From contig NC_071625.1 of the NCBI RefSeq assembly GCF_014839835.1, positions 13,612,501-13,676,500 on the forward strand: 64,000 nt of DNA. Direction: 5' to 3'. This document shows, piece by piece, positions 10,570-25,376 of the stretch. Origin of the DNA: Dryobates pubescens. Lineage: Eukaryota; Chordata; Aves; Piciformes; Picidae. The notes beneath the pieces were generated by a model. The model was not told the DNA's origin. It made no database searches and was given only the letters and a program-made list of their open reading frames with translations. Made by a program: the position numbers and the translations under genes. Positions within the stretch are counted from its first letter, which is position 1. Every line of letters starts with the position of its first letter.

Positions 10570-12287
10570 CTCACCTTCCAAACCAAACAGTGCCATGAGC
10601 CTACCTAGGCTACACAAGAAGCAAAGAGCTTCAGCCTGGTTCCTCTGCTGAGCTTGGCAGTGTACTTCTCAAACAAGTCAAGTCTCCTTTAATTCACAAA
10701 CTCCTCCTTGAAGTGAGCCACATCCAAAGCTCTTAAATGTTTATATTTAGGATTTTTTGGGATGCAAAAGATGATAAAAAATAAACAGAAATGTGCTCTC
10801 GAGGATGACATCCCCTTGGAGGATGATAGCTGAGGAGAAGCCTGCAATGAGTGAGTGAGACACCACAACACGTGCTGGCCGTGAGCATAGCAGCCAACCA
10901 GCAGAAATTGAGCTTGGTTGGGTTTGGGAGAAGGGAAAAAAGGACATTTCTCCTCTAAACCAAAGCTTTTCTTGATGTTTTTTTGGTGGAGTTTCACAAG
11001 CTGTAAGGACAACCTCTAGCTCCAAATGGGACTTTTGGAGTGTTTTTTTCCCCTTCCTATTCCTCCCTGAACTCCCCAACAGACTAATTTACCAGGAAAT
11101 TCATCCAACTAATAAAGTTAAAACTCAATTTGGGGAGCAGCCAAGGTAGCTCCAACACCTGCAGTGGAGAAACCCTACCAGGATGGCTCCGTGTGACCAT
11201 TTAGAGAAGACAACCCCAAAGTGGGAATACAACTCCATTTAATTTCCATAAACTCTGAAGGGATGAGACAAAGATGTGACAAGTAAAAGCCACCTTATGG
11301 GGCACAGCAGTGCTGAGGAGCTGATATTCCCCCCCCTTCTTTCAATAATTTGGCTGAAAAGGCTAAAATTGAACCCAAAACCAGGTCAAGAGCTTCTAAA
11401 TTCACATCTGGTGTCTCCAGTATTTCAAGGCAGAGCCAGGAGCTGCTCCCATCTTAACTCGTGATGTGCATCATTCCACCAACCATCTCCCCAGCTCCAC
11501 AAAGATGTGTCCTCCAGCCCCAGCCACCCCACAACCCCCAGAGAAGATACCTCAGCCTTCATCCCTGAAGCCTTCAGCTTCATGAAGATGCTCAGATGAT
11601 GGTACCCGTTTCAGAAGGTCTCTGTAGTCCCACGTGCTGTTATGGGAATGATGGAGGTGATCCTCTGTGAGAAGCTACAGCTTGGCACCCAAGTGCCCTT
11701 GTCCCAGTCCAGTGCATGAAGAAAGTTGTCTCAAACAAGCACCAAACCGTCCCAGTTTAACTGGACTCCATTTTGGCAGTGGAAAGGGTATCACCAGCCT
11801 CTTCCAGGGCAGGATCTTTGCCATGAAGCACCTCAGGAGTGGACCCTGTCCCCAGTCTGAGATGCAGGGAGTCACTTCTTGTGACTTCCCCCATCAACCC
11901 AGCTCCTCATGGTGACACCAAGAATGTGCCTCCTTTGTCCCTTCTCCACATGGGGTCAGGAGGGACCAGGTGGCCACTCCCAGCTCAGGCTCATGGGATT
12001 TAAAAAATAGCACCTTCAAATTATACCCAAGGGTGAGGAAAGGTCCTCAGATACACAGCAGATGGGAGGGGTTGTCCCTCCATTAGCCCTAAATTGTCAC
12101 ACCACCCCCTCAGCAGCAGTACCTCAGGGGCATTCAGGCCTCTTGAGCCCGTGACAAAGGGGTGAGGAGAGCTGGCACCTCCACCACCAGCCCCATGTGA
12201 CAACCAATGTGTCCCCAACCCCACATTCCATCCTCCCCAACCCCAAGCGAGGTGATTGGTAGCCAAGAGGTCATGGGTGGCCTTGGC
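10570..12287. other. Intergenic and probable TIGD5 3' UTR
   Basis: No coding gene seen. On the - strand the TIGD5 3' UTR should run leftward from 12287; the closest usable signal I find is ATTAAA at 11238-11243 (read TTTAAT on the + strand), which would give a 3' UTR of about 1 kb. The rest shows no identifiable element. Confidence 0.4.
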
Positions 12288-14659
<2,372 letters not shown>

Positions 14660-14660
<1 letters not shown>

Positions 14661-14730
14661 CCTCCCTTTGCCTGGTGGAGGCTGAGCGGAGCGGAGAGGC
14701 CTGAGGCCTGTCCCGGGCCCAGCGCTGCCG
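14660..14730 (+). other. EEF1D: EEF1D first, non-coding exon (approximate start)
   Basis: CpG-rich leader ending in a strong donor: agcgctgccg|gtgagtgcgg at 14730/14731. The start is inferred from a pyrimidine run (gcctccctttgcc) near 14660-14672 that could serve as a 5' terminal oligopyrimidine start, a feature known from translation-factor mRNAs. It would be joined to the long-isoform exon at 24123 or directly to 26981. Confidence 0.5.
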
Positions 14731-17700
14731 GTGAGTGCGGCTGCCCCTTCACCGGGCTCACCCTCCTTGCGCTCCCCCACACCCTCCTAAACGAGTTCCG
14801 GACGTCTCTAGGGTCCATTGTTCCTCTCACAGACCTGGGGAGGGCCCCTCGTGGTCTGCGGTTCTTTCCCGCTCTGGAAAAAGGGGTTGGGGGGCTCCCA
14901 ACTCCCATAGGCTCTGTTTTTGCTCTCACAGGCCGCAGGAAGGGGGTTATGACCATTCCCTTTGGGGTCCCTTCCTGCTTATCGGCTGTGGAAGGAGGAT
15001 TTGGGGTTGTACCTTAGCGCGGTGGTGGGAAGAGGGGGAGTGTGAGCAACCTTCGTTATATGTGGAAGTCCCTTCCCCTCTCAACAAAGGAATGGAGGTT
15101 GTGGGGGGTCCCCCATCGTCTGTGTTGCCCCTCCTTCACCGGCTGCTACCTCTCTCCATCATCCGTGTCTCTTCCACTCAGAATCCCGAGGGAGAGGGCT
15201 TAGCGTGCCCTTGGCCTTTGGAATGATTTCCCCCCCCTCAAAAGTCTCAAAGAATAGTGGGGTGACCCCTTCCTTCCATGCATCCCATGATCTCTTGGGT
15301 CCCTTTCTGCTTAATAGGTACAGGAAGGTGGTTGTGGGAGGCCATATCCATTCCCTGTGGGATTTCTTCTGCCTTTACACCCCGAGAAAGGAGGATGTGG
15401 AGGTACCCCTCATTAAGTGGGAGATCTCTTTTCCTCTCCCAAGCATAGGGAAGGGGGGTTGTAGGGATCTTCTCTCTCTGTGGGGTTGCTTCCCCTTTGC
15501 AGGCTCTAAGTAGGTGGCTGCAAGAGCCCCTAGTTATGGTGTAAGAACTGGATGGGCTGCTGCTAGAAGTCTCCTTTTGGGAGGGGGACAAGTTCCCTCT
15601 ATATTTAGGGTGCTAGTTTTGGCGATGCTCTTGCTACATGGAGTCTCATTCTTTCAAATCTGGAGGTCTGTGATTCCTGCCATGGTGGGGAGGGGAATTT
15701 AGGGGACCCAGTAGCTCAGGATGCCTCAGGGGATCTGCTCTTGTCCCCATTCCTCATCTTGGCAAGGGTTTCTTGTCGAGTCACCTGCTGCAAAAGGGAG
15801 CGCCTGGCACAGAGCCCTCTGTAACTAAAGCAGTAGCCTCATCCAGCCCATGGCTCAGCACCTTTAGCTGCCTCTCTGCAAGTTTGGTGTGGAGCTGGGA
15901 GCCCTTTGAGCCTCCCTTGTTATTCTGTCCTTCCACTATAGGTGCACCTGAGCTCTGCTCATCTCACCTCTCCACATCCTGGTGTTCCCAGCCTCCTCTA
16001 ACCTTGCAGCCTGTCATCCTCTTCCTCTTTTCTTTTTGTTTCTAGCTGGCTGAGGAGGTGTCTGCTTCACAACTATATTTGGGAAATGGGGGGGGGAGGG
16101 AGGCTGCAGATGTGCTCTGTGTGTGTGTGAAGGATTCCAGCACTCCCTGAAGTTTGTGAGGGCGCTGCAGGCTGTCATCACCTCCCTTTCTGGTGTTCCT
16201 ATTGATTTATGGATTTGTTCTTTTGCACCTAGATGGTGGATGTTTTGGAATTGATTGTAATCTGATGTTCACAGGCCTGTCGTGCAGAGGAGAAAATAAC
16301 TTTGCTGGGTTGTGTGGCTGTAATTCTCTCCTCTCCTCTCCTTTTCTAGGTGTGCCCTCTTTTCTCCCTGACCTTGCAGGTAATGCCTTTTTTTTTTGTT
16401 TCTTGTCCTCTTCACCTATTCTGTTTGCTCTCAACCACTTTGCTTTTTCTCCTGAAGGTGACTTCTTTCCTGTCTTTCCCAACTGCTGATTCCCCACCCC
16501 CCTGCCCCGTCCTTGATTATTTTTCATTAGCAAGCAGCAGAATTGTTGCTTGGAACAAAAAAAGAGAAGTCTTGTTTGAGGTGGGGAGTTGTTGTTTTCC
16601 CTGGCTAAAGCTTAGTGTGGAGCTTTGTGATGAAGGTTGTCCCTTTTCTGCCTATGTCCTCCACCATCTCATGAGCCTGGGGGAAAGCCAAAACAGCAGA
16701 AAGGCAACACTACATCAGCATTAATATTTTCTTTGGCTTTAGCTGCCTGTCTTGACTCAGTGTTGAGGAGGAGGAGGTGGATTTGCTCTCTTCAGCTTCA
16801 TCAGACCCTCTGGTGTGAAACCAGTCTTGCTTCTTCTCATTCTGAATCACCAAAAAGAGAAAAAAGAAGGAGGCTGGGAGGGGTTTGATGCCTTTTCTTT
16901 GTTGTTGAGAAGGTGGGAATGAGGCAGCTGTGTCTAACAAAACTCCTAGATAAAATGGGTCTTGCTTTTGTGTAAGATTCTGGCAGCAGCAGTTTGGGGA
17001 AGAGAAGCTGCTTTTTTCCCTGGGAGAAGCTTGTTCACTAGGGGAGGCTTTTTTTCCTTAGGAGAAACATTTCTTGAGTGTGGCATAACCTAGGTACCGG
17101 TCTTTAGACTGGTGCCTTTGAATCTTTCCCCTCTTTTTGACATGAAATGGGCCCTTTCTGTGTGTTCTGCTGTTTATTTTTCTGGCTGCTGCTGTTCAGG
17201 AGCTTCTGGCGAGGAGAGTGGCATGACATGAGGGGACAAGAGTACTAAATATAAAATCAGGTTGGCCTGGTCACACTCAGCTGTTCAGGGCTTGTAAGCA
17301 AACAGTCAGATGGAGAACTGAGATAGAATCTCTCATAGTGAGAACCCAGTGTTGGTTTAATTGCTGCAGAAATCAGGACTTGCCTGCCTGGCCTTTGGGT
17401 GGTCAAACCAAACCAAGCTGCCCCAGGATACCACCACCCCATGTCCCCCAGTGCCACCCCATTTTTGATGCTTCTTCTGAAGAAAGCAGTTGAACCATGA
17501 CCATAGTTCTGTCCTCTTGGTTGTGGCTTGCAGAAAGCAGCTGTCAGATCCCTCCAGAAGTCCCTGATGGATGAGATCTGCTGCTTTCCCTCATCTGAGG
17601 AGACTTTTCAAGCCTGCTGGAAATATTTAAAGCCACATCAAACTTTAAATGATTTCTAGGAGAGCTGCTTTCAAACTGGTGCTTCCTGACTTGTTGGGGG

Positions 17701-18268
17701 CTGACAGGTCAGCCTGGTATTAGGCTGAGGTGAAAAATCACAGTTCCAGTGTGGGGACTGATAGCATTTAGGTCTTTGGGAGGCTGTGACAAACATTTAC
17801 AGCCTGATTCCCCCCTAGATTTTAATTTTGTTTTGTTTTACAGCCCTCTCAATTCAGTCATGGGCAGAAATGTCACTTCCATTAAACCAATACATGGAAT
17901 TAACTTGCTTTTGGTTGGCTGTAGCCTTGGGCGATGTAACTCTTTTGTTTTATGGCCTTGAGGGGATAAAGAGGCCTAAACAGCTTATTTGTGGATTTCC
18001 AGCCCAACAGCAGAGACCTTTTCCCTGTCTATTTTTAACTTGGTGCATTTCCCTGCAGTGCTGGAAGTGCAGAACAGTTTAGTTCTGGCTTGAATTAGCC
18101 AGGATGTGGTCATGAGACCACCAGCAAAGCTCTGAAGCAGTAGCCACCATTAAAAATTACTTTTTTTCCAGGCTTTTCTGAACCCTTTTAAACAGTCCAT
18201 GGAAGCCTAAACATCGACCTGTGATTCTTTAATTGATTCTTTGGCATCAATAATTATTACTGACAACT

Positions 18269-18340
18269 TCTGCTTTTCCAGTGGCTTCATGCTTGGGAAA
18301 ACACCCAGTAGATTGTCTGCACTGCCACTGGAAAAGCAGA
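18269..18340. repeat. Inverted repeat (hairpin) in EEF1D intron 1
   Basis: Two perfectly complementary 17-base arms, TCTGCTTTTCCAGTGGC at 18269-18285 and GCCACTGGAAAAGCAGA at 18324-18340, with a 38-base loop. Allowing a one-base bulge the pairing extends about four to five bases outward. No terminal repeats or duplications around it that would make it a transposon. Confidence 0.7.
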
Positions 18341-19054
18341 ATTGTCCTGGGGACACATGAACCAGTCTCTGGATGCAGCAAGAGCTCTTGCATTATTTTC
18401 TGCTCCAGTCACAGATTTGTGCGCTTTAAAGTCTCTTTTTTTTTTTTCACAAGGTTTTCTGCCTCTGTCTCCAAGTATTAATGTATCTTTGTGCTAAAAA
18501 GACTTGGTGAGTGAATGAAAAACTGCCTCACTTCCACAAGTTAACTGGGCAGAGGGTGAGTGTGGCCTCAGGAGTGGTTTGAGGGAAAGAAATGAGTCTC
18601 TAGATGTCACCTTCATTTTGGAAGGGGTCTGAGTTCAGCTCCAGTTTCTGTGCTCTAATTTTTGCCAGCTCTGCAAAGTAGAGCAGGTTCAACTCGGTTT
18701 AAGTCCCTCCCAGAACCTCTCAAGAGGTTAATTTGTCCCTCCAAGCTTTGTCAGATCAGGTAAATTCCCCTTCTCTCATCATACTTGAAAGCTTGTGTCT
18801 TGTCTGGAGTGATGCTAGGAGAACTGGTGGTGCTCTGGTATGAATGGTTTGCATTATCTCCTGATATGTGTAATTAAAATCAGGAGATAATCTGAAAGCC
18901 TTTTCCCTGCTTCTTCTGGGACTACTTAGAAACACTGAGTGGAAATAACCTTTTTATTTCATGTTTTGTTTGTGTACTTCAGTGAAAATCTGCTCTTCAG
19001 CATAATTAGGCATCAAGTTTGGCCCCTCATGGGAACATAAAGGTGCTGGAAGTA

Positions 19055-19140
19055 TCTTGGGCTTATGGGAAGGTGATATTGATAAATTCTTGGGGTGAAG
19101 TCCTTTTATTGGTGAATTCTTGGGGTAAAATCCCTTTATG
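19055..19140. repeat. Short tandem duplication in EEF1D intron 1
   Basis: Two and a half copies of a unit of about 32 bases containing AAATTCTTGGGGT / GAATTCTTGGGGT and TCC(C/T)TTTAT. No other function visible. Confidence 0.6.
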
Positions 19141-19850
19141 ATGATTTTTCTCTGGTTATAATCTTTGTTAAAACAACACTTTGAGTTCCTCTGAGCTGGG
19201 CTGGATGGCAGGAACATTTGTAGCTGCTTTAGCTTTGGGGATTTGTGTTGCTTCCTGAAATGCCCTTTTTTTGGTGTGTAATGTTGGATTGGTGACCTGA
19301 GAAGCTGCAGGCTTCACAGGTACAGCTCTGAGTCCTAAATTCTTCTGGGAGAGAGAATTTCACATCTTGTATTGCTGCTTCTCCTGAAAAATCAGTGGGC
19401 TGAGTATTTAGTGGTTTATTTCTGTTTCCTTCACAGAATGTTGTACAAATCAATCTATGAATTAATTATTTGACCTCATAATTGTTACACTTTTAAGAAT
19501 TCTTTCTGCTTTTGCTCTTTGATTACCTGAAACTGGGCAACCTGAGCTTTGCTTTTTCACCCCCAGTGTTGCTACAGCAGGTTTGGAGCCACATGGGCTG
19601 GCTCCCTGCCCTGATGGGTCAATCCTGTGTTTGGATCTGTATCTTTGTATTGCTTTTTATTTAAAAATAAAAGTAAAATCGAGCATCTGTGGTGCTGGTT
19701 GGTGAAGATAAGGTTGTTCTGGAGAGGTGTCAGTGTAATTAAATGTATTATGCATGGGAGGGGAGTTAATTATCTGATAACAGATGGCTGTTGGTCTCTA
19801 GAACTGGAAACTTATCTCTCACTGTCTCTCTTTTCTTAATGCTGTCATAG

Positions 19851-19861
19851 GAGATCAAAAA
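19851..19861 (+). other. Candidate 11-base microexon of EEF1D (5' UTR)
   Basis: GAGATCAAAAA lies between a strong acceptor (a long pyrimidine run ending in tcatag at 19850) and a good donor (gtaagtact at 19862). Both sites are on the EEF1D strand, between the first exon and the long-isoform exon. Being in the leader it would not touch the reading frame. Chance occurrence cannot be excluded from sequence alone. Confidence 0.3.
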
Positions 19862-20035
19862 GTAAGTACTCTTTAGTTGTTGTGGGTGGGTTTTGGAAGG
19901 TCAGAGGTCACTGATCTGACACTTGGTAGACAGATCATTGCAGAGCTTTCTGATTTCCACTGGAAATAAGTCTAACTTGACTGCTTCATCTGTTCAAGTC
20001 CAGCTCTGTCTCACTTGGAGTCAAGACAATGCTTT

Positions 20036-20170
20036 GATCTGGGAGAACCTCCTGATAACAGGAGCCCTCAGTGGTAGATCTTTGATTTGAAAGGACCTCC
20101 TGATAAAAGGAACCCTCAGTGGTAAATCTTTGATCTGGGAGAACCTCCTGATAACAGGACCTCTCAGTGA
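20036..20170. repeat. Tandem repeat, three copies of about 52 bp
   Basis: Three units in EEF1D intron 1, each containing GATCTGGGAGAACCTCCTGA (or GATTTGAAAGGACCTCCTGA) and then CCCTCAGTGGTA. Copies 1 and 3 are closest to each other. Confidence 0.75.
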
Positions 20171-20824
20171 TGCACCTCGCTCTTAAGATGAGCAGCACTG
20201 AAACTCCAACTACAGCTTTTGAAGCTGTTTGCTTAAAGACTTGAGCACAATCACCTCTAATGTGTGTGTGGGAAAACCCAACAAACCACAAACCCAATTA
20301 AATCCCCAAATGTAGGGGTTTCTGTTTTTCTGTTTGAACTGTGACTAGAAAGTGAACTCAAATTGCAGAGTTAATGTGTAATGCAAATGAAATATTTAAA
20401 GGTGTGAGAGCTTGAGCTGTGTTGAGTCATGTCCAGGTTTCTTGTAACACCTTCTAGAGATTCTTCCTGAAGTAGCTGAAGTTGTAGCCTCAGAGTCTAA
20501 TGCCACCAGTGCTGGGTTAAGGAGGTTTCCTCAAGAAAGGATCTCCTCAAAGCCTATGAACTGATTTTTCCTTGGAATAACTCAAACCAAGGTGAATGTG
20601 GAGCCAAGCAGAGCATGTCAGGCAAATGGAGAACTCCAGTCTTCTGTTCAAGAGTCCTTAGTGACCTAAATAACCTAAAAAATCTTAAGTTTACTCTGAC
20701 CTGTGCAGCTCTAGTTGTGTATTTTGCTTTCCCCAAGGATTTTGTGCTGCCAGGTTATTCTTCTAGATCCAAATGGCCACTAGAAATCATCTTAAAATGT
20801 CTAAAAGTACTTCATCCTGGGGGA

Positions 20825-21345
20825 CAGATTGCGGCCAGCAGGTCAAGGGAGGTTTGCCTTCCTCTCAGCCCTAATTGAGGCCACATGTGGAGCCCTGTGT
20901 CCAGTTCTGGGCCCTCTAGTTCAAAAAGGACAGTGAAGTACTGAAGAGAGTTCAGTGGAGGCTACCAAGATGCTGAGGGGCCTGGAGCATCTATCTCTGT
21001 GAGGAGAAAAGGCTGAGAGTCCTGGGGCTGTATAGCCTGGAGAAGAGCAGCCTGAGAGGGGATCTGATCAATGCTCAGCAAGAGCTAAAGGGTCGGGGGG
21101 CAAGAGGCTGGGGCAAGCCTCTTGTCAGTGGTGCCCAGCAGAAGGGCAAGGGACCCTCGTGGCTTGGAGGGTGCTGGAGCCCTGGAGCAGGCTGCCCACA
21201 CAAGTTGTGGGGGCTCCTTCTCTGGAGAGATTGTAAACCCACCTGGACATTGTGATGCTGGGTAACCTGCTGTGGGTGACCCTACTTTAGTGGAGGGGTT
21301 GGACTGGATGATCTGCAGAGGTGCCTTCCATGCTGGGATTCTGTA
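20825..21345 (+). mobile_element. CR1 LINE, 3' half
   Basis: Truncated CR1 in EEF1D intron 1, + orientation, with 'gctgaggggcctggagcatc' and 'aatgctcagcaagagctaaa' and a CR1 3' end near 21345. Belongs to the subfamily with the CAGCAAGAGCTAAAGGG block, which recurs several times in this window. Confidence 0.8.
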
Positions 21346-22734
21346 ATAAGGAGGAGGAGGCTGCCTTGAGCCTTGTGTGTTTTTTACAGCAGGAAGTTCT
21401 CCTTGTATCTCAAAGCTCAAGCAGGCTCTTCAGTGGCACTGGCATGACGTAGGTGATGTCATCTTCCACCTCTGGGTGATAACACCGTGGAAGCTGTGTA
21501 GCAGAGCTTATTCTGAGGAGCAAACTCGAGTTCCTGCTCGCTGGTGTGCTTCCAGCTGAGGTGATTTTGATGTGGATGGTAAAAAACTAGATGAATACTG
21601 CAAGCACTGAGTTGCCTGTAGTGAGAAGAGTTTTCTTGCTTCACAGCTGCTGTAAAACACGAGAGAAGACTGTAAACTAGAGCAAAGACTTCAAAATCTG
21701 TTCATTTTGTGCTGTTTTAAAGTATTTTTAGCCCTCTCCCAATGTTTTCAGCAGCTGGAGGAGCAATTTCACAACTCCAGGAAGAGAAAGAAAAATCTAG
21801 TTTTGCTTTTCCTAGTGATTTTTAGACTCAAAAGGCAATTTGACGTTGCTTTGATGGTTCAGATCCTACAAAGTTGTATTGAAAACCTAAAGTAACCATG
21901 CCAATTTTTGTATGAAATCCTTTCACATACTCATGTGAATATTTTGTCTGTATGAAAAAGTGTTGACTCGATAATTTATTGATCTTAAGCCCCAAACTTG
22001 AGGCTTGTTGGAACTGGAAGCCATCACCTGAAGTCTGGAAGCTGTTTCACCTGCATGGGGATTTTACTTGGCAGCTTCATTTGGTTATTTATCACAGATA
22101 AATTTGCAGCTGGAAAACTCACAGGTACTTCATCTTTGGACCTAGTTTTGATCTGCCCATGTGAGTTTTGGCAGAAAGGAGCTACCTGCTCATTAGACAT
22201 TTGAATAACTTCTCTGCTTGGAAAGGTGTTTCCTGAACACCTCCAATAATGCACATCCCAAGACCTGCTTGATTTATTTTTGTTTCTGATAAAGGTCCAA
22301 CTAGAGCAGGAAAACACAGAGCAGGTGCAGAATGTTTCACTTCAGTAGAAAGTGGGGTTTATTTGATAAACTCTATTAATCATTGGGTTCTCCAGCTCTT
22401 GGTCAATTTTGATTTGACTATCATTGAGGATTTTAAGTGAAAATGGAGCCATAGCTTTTCAGTCAGCTCCCTCTGCTGGCATCACAGCACTGAAACACAA
22501 ATAGGTGCAAGCAGTGACCTCAAAAATAGTCCAGAACTGGGCCATCTTTCTTCTTTTAGCTTCTCTTCCCAAATCATGGCCTACTTGAGAACATCTAACA
22601 AGTAATTAAGGACTAATCTGGTAATGCAGAAGAAAATCTTACACATTGCAGGGGGTTGAACATAACCTGTTGAATTTTTTTTTTCTGCCAGTTTTCAGAA
22701 GGGAAATTCAAAGGGTTTTCAGCCAGGGCCTTGA

Positions 22735-23790
22735 GTATTAAATAGAAGTGAGCAGAATGCTTGTCAGAAGAGAAGGGGTATGTTGTGACAGAACAAGAGG
22801 TGATGGTTTCAAACTACGACAGAAAGATTTAGACTGGAGAGAAGGAAGAAATTCTTCACTGTGAGGGTCATAAGGCCCTGGCTTAGGCTGCCCAGAACAG
22901 TGATAGATGCCCCATCCCTGGAACCATTCCAAGTGAGGTTGTTTGTGGCTCTGAGCAACCTGATCTAGTTGCAGATCACAGAATCCCAGCATGGCTGGGG
23001 TTGGAAGGGACCTCACCCAGACCTACACTGCCTGCTCAAGTAAGTTCGCCTACAGCAGGTTGCCCAGCATCACAAAGCCCAGGTGGGTTTGGAATCTCCA
23101 GAGGAGGAGATTCCATAACATCTCTGGGCAGTCTGCTCCAAGGCTCCAGCACACTCACAGCAGAGAGGTTTCTCCTGATGGAACCTTCTGGGTTCCAGTT
23201 TGTGCCCATTGCCCCTTGTCCTGTTGCTGGGCACCACTGGGAAGAGTCTGGCCCCATCCTCTTGCCCCCCACGCTTTAGCTCTTGCAGAGCATTGAGAAG
23301 GTCCCCTCCAGGCTGCTCTTCTCCAGGTTAGACAGCCCCAGGGCTCTCAGCCTTTCCTCCTCAAATTTATGCTTCAGGCCCCTCAAAATCTTCAGTGTCC
23401 ATTGGACTCTCTCCAGTAGTTCCCTGTCTCTTGACCTGGGGAGCCCAGAACTGGATGCTGTTTTGCAGCGGTGGGCTCGCTAGGGCAGAGCAGAGTGGGA
23501 GGAGAACTTTTCTTGTCCTGCTGGCCACACTCTTCTTCATGCACCCCAAGAGACCATTGGCCTCCTTGGCCACCAGGGCACATTGCTGGCTTATGGTGAA
23601 TTTGTGCACCAGCACTCCCAGGTCTTTCTCTGCGGAGCTGCGTTCCAGGATGTCACCCCTCACCTTTACTGGTGCAGGTGGTTGTTGTTCTTTCCCAGCT
23701 GCTGGACCCTGCACTTGGGTTTGTTGAACTTTATGATGTCCCTGCTGACTGCAGGGGCATTGGACTAGACCTTTAAAGGTCTCTTCCAAA
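22735..23790 (+). mobile_element. CR1 LINE split by another CR1
   Basis: Outer element in + orientation: 22735-22975 ends in 'cctgatctagttgcaga', and the sequence expected next in CR1 (gatgtccctgctgactgcag, then the 3' terminal 'ggtctcttccaaaccaat') only resumes at about 23736. The interval is filled by a second CR1 in the opposite direction. In EEF1D intron 1. Confidence 0.8.
22976..23735 (-). mobile_element. CR1 LINE nested in an older CR1
   Basis: About 760 bases, - orientation: starts at its 3' end (cacagaatcccagcatggct) and runs to a 5' truncation near 'ccctgcacttgggtttgttg'. It lies inside the outer + strand CR1, so it is the younger of the two. Confidence 0.8.
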
Positions 23791-23944
23791 CCAATTGACA
23801 ATTTTACTTATTTTAGGAAGGCTGTTCTGCCTTCAGAAATTGGACATTTTTAGGCAGCTTAACTTCTTTGAATTCAAATGTATAAAAAAGAAGAGTCTGG
23901 GGAGAGCTTTGGCGCTTTTCTGTGATGAACAATAGCTTCTGACT

Positions 23945-24045
23945 CTCAAATGAAGGATGGTTTGGTGGTGGCCTGGCAGGGGTGGGTTAATGGTTGGGCT
24001 TGATCTCAAAGGTCTTTTCCAACCAAGATGCTTCTGTGATGTCTA
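23945..24045 (+). mobile_element. CR1 LINE, 3' tail
   Basis: About 100 bases of CR1 3' end (gtggtggcctggcaggggtg, then ttgatctcaaaggtcttttc) lying less than 80 bases before the acceptor of the EEF1D long-isoform exon. Confidence 0.7.
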
Positions 24046-24122
24046 CTGCATGCCCTTGCTGTCTTGAGTCCTGCTGCAACTACATTGTTGTGCTTATCTC
24101 TTAATGCTGCCACTCTTTGGAG

Positions 24123-25376
24123 GATGAGGACCAGGAAGCCTCCCTGCCCTGCAGAAAAGGTGTGGGCAGACAACCACAAATACACCGAAGTCGAGCGGCT
24201 GCATTGCGAGAGGGAAGCCACCATGGCTGCCGTGGCCCCTGAGGAGTGTCCAGAGGTTGAGGCTGTCAATGGGGTCTGCAATGATGACTCTGGTGAAAGT
24301 GAGTCCAAAGGAGAGCTGAAAAGAGCCAGGAATGGGAAGAAACAAAGGAAACGGAAGCGTTCTCCCAAAGCCAAACCTCTGGCCTCCAAGTTAGACTCTG
24401 TTCTGAGTGGGTTGTTAGCTGACCACGTGTGGTTTGACAAACCTTTCTATGACCGTGCTGAGACCCTCTACAGGACAAAAATAGCTGAGTGTCAGCTCCA
24501 GGAGGCACCTGGGACTGCACCAACTCCTCAGCAGTCTCCTTTAGTGGCCAGGTCAAAAGTTGTCCAAGATGTTCCCAAGCCCAGGATGGTTTCATCAGCC
24601 CTGCTCTGCTCCCATGGTACTTTGTCTGCGTGCCACCATCTCGTCCAGGGGGTCTGGGTCAACAAGCTTGACTTTGATAAGGCTGAAGAGATGTTTATTG
24701 AGAAATCCCAGTTCTTTCTTCCTCCAAATGTCCTCACCATCCCCTCGGTGTGCTCAAAGGGTGGCAGCGTTGGGCTGAGGACACCAGATGAGGGCTACGT
24801 CACAGCCCTGCCAACTCCTGCTACACCCAGCGTGGCTGCAGAGGCCGTCGCTGGTTCTGCCGTTCCCTTTGTTCCCAGCTTGCCTGGCTCTGTCCACCAG
24901 ACAGTAAATGGTAAACCCCAGATTTCAAGCTTGCAGGCTCTCATGTCCGAGGTCTGGTTGGAGAAACCTCTCTATGATGATGCTGAGAAGAGCTTCTACG
25001 AGAACATGTTTGATGGTCACCCATCGGGCAAAGGCAGGCAGCAGCAGCGCAGCTGCCCTGAAGCACTGAAGAGCCACCCCGAGGACAAGAAGAGCCATGG
25101 TGCTGGGAAGCAAACAAGCATCAAACCCATGGAGATGGCCACCAACATGTTTCCTGGTGTTGAGCAACCTTCACCCACCTGCTTTTTTCTGCATGAGGGC
25201 AGTGAGACTGTGTGGCTTAATAAGATGACATATGACAGTGCTGAGTCACGATACTATGCAGCCGAAGCTCTGAAGATGTCCAGAGCAGGAGAGAGTTTGG
25301 AGAAGCAGGAGTCTGCAGTAGGAAACCCTTCCCAGCCAGCTACTGATGCTTCAAGCATCCCTGCACCAGAAATGAA
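24123..25376 (+). CDS. EEF1D: EEF1D alternative exon for the long nuclear isoform
   Basis: Large alternative exon that gives eEF1B-delta-L, which in mammals is a nuclear protein acting with heat-shock transcription rather than in elongation. The acceptor is at 24121-24122 and the ATG at 24124-24126, matching the human start (MR.. then VW..KY). It encodes 417 full codons and two bases that join AAAG at 26981. Visible inside: five copies of a motif of the form VWxxKxxYDxAExxF starting at 24157, 24424, 24649, 24949 and 25207, and a basic stretch [14 protein letters not shown] (about 24334-24375) that looks like a nuclear localisation signal. The frame also runs into TAG at 25378, directly over the donor (aatgaa|gtagga), so reading through would end two codons later. 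Confidence 0.9.
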
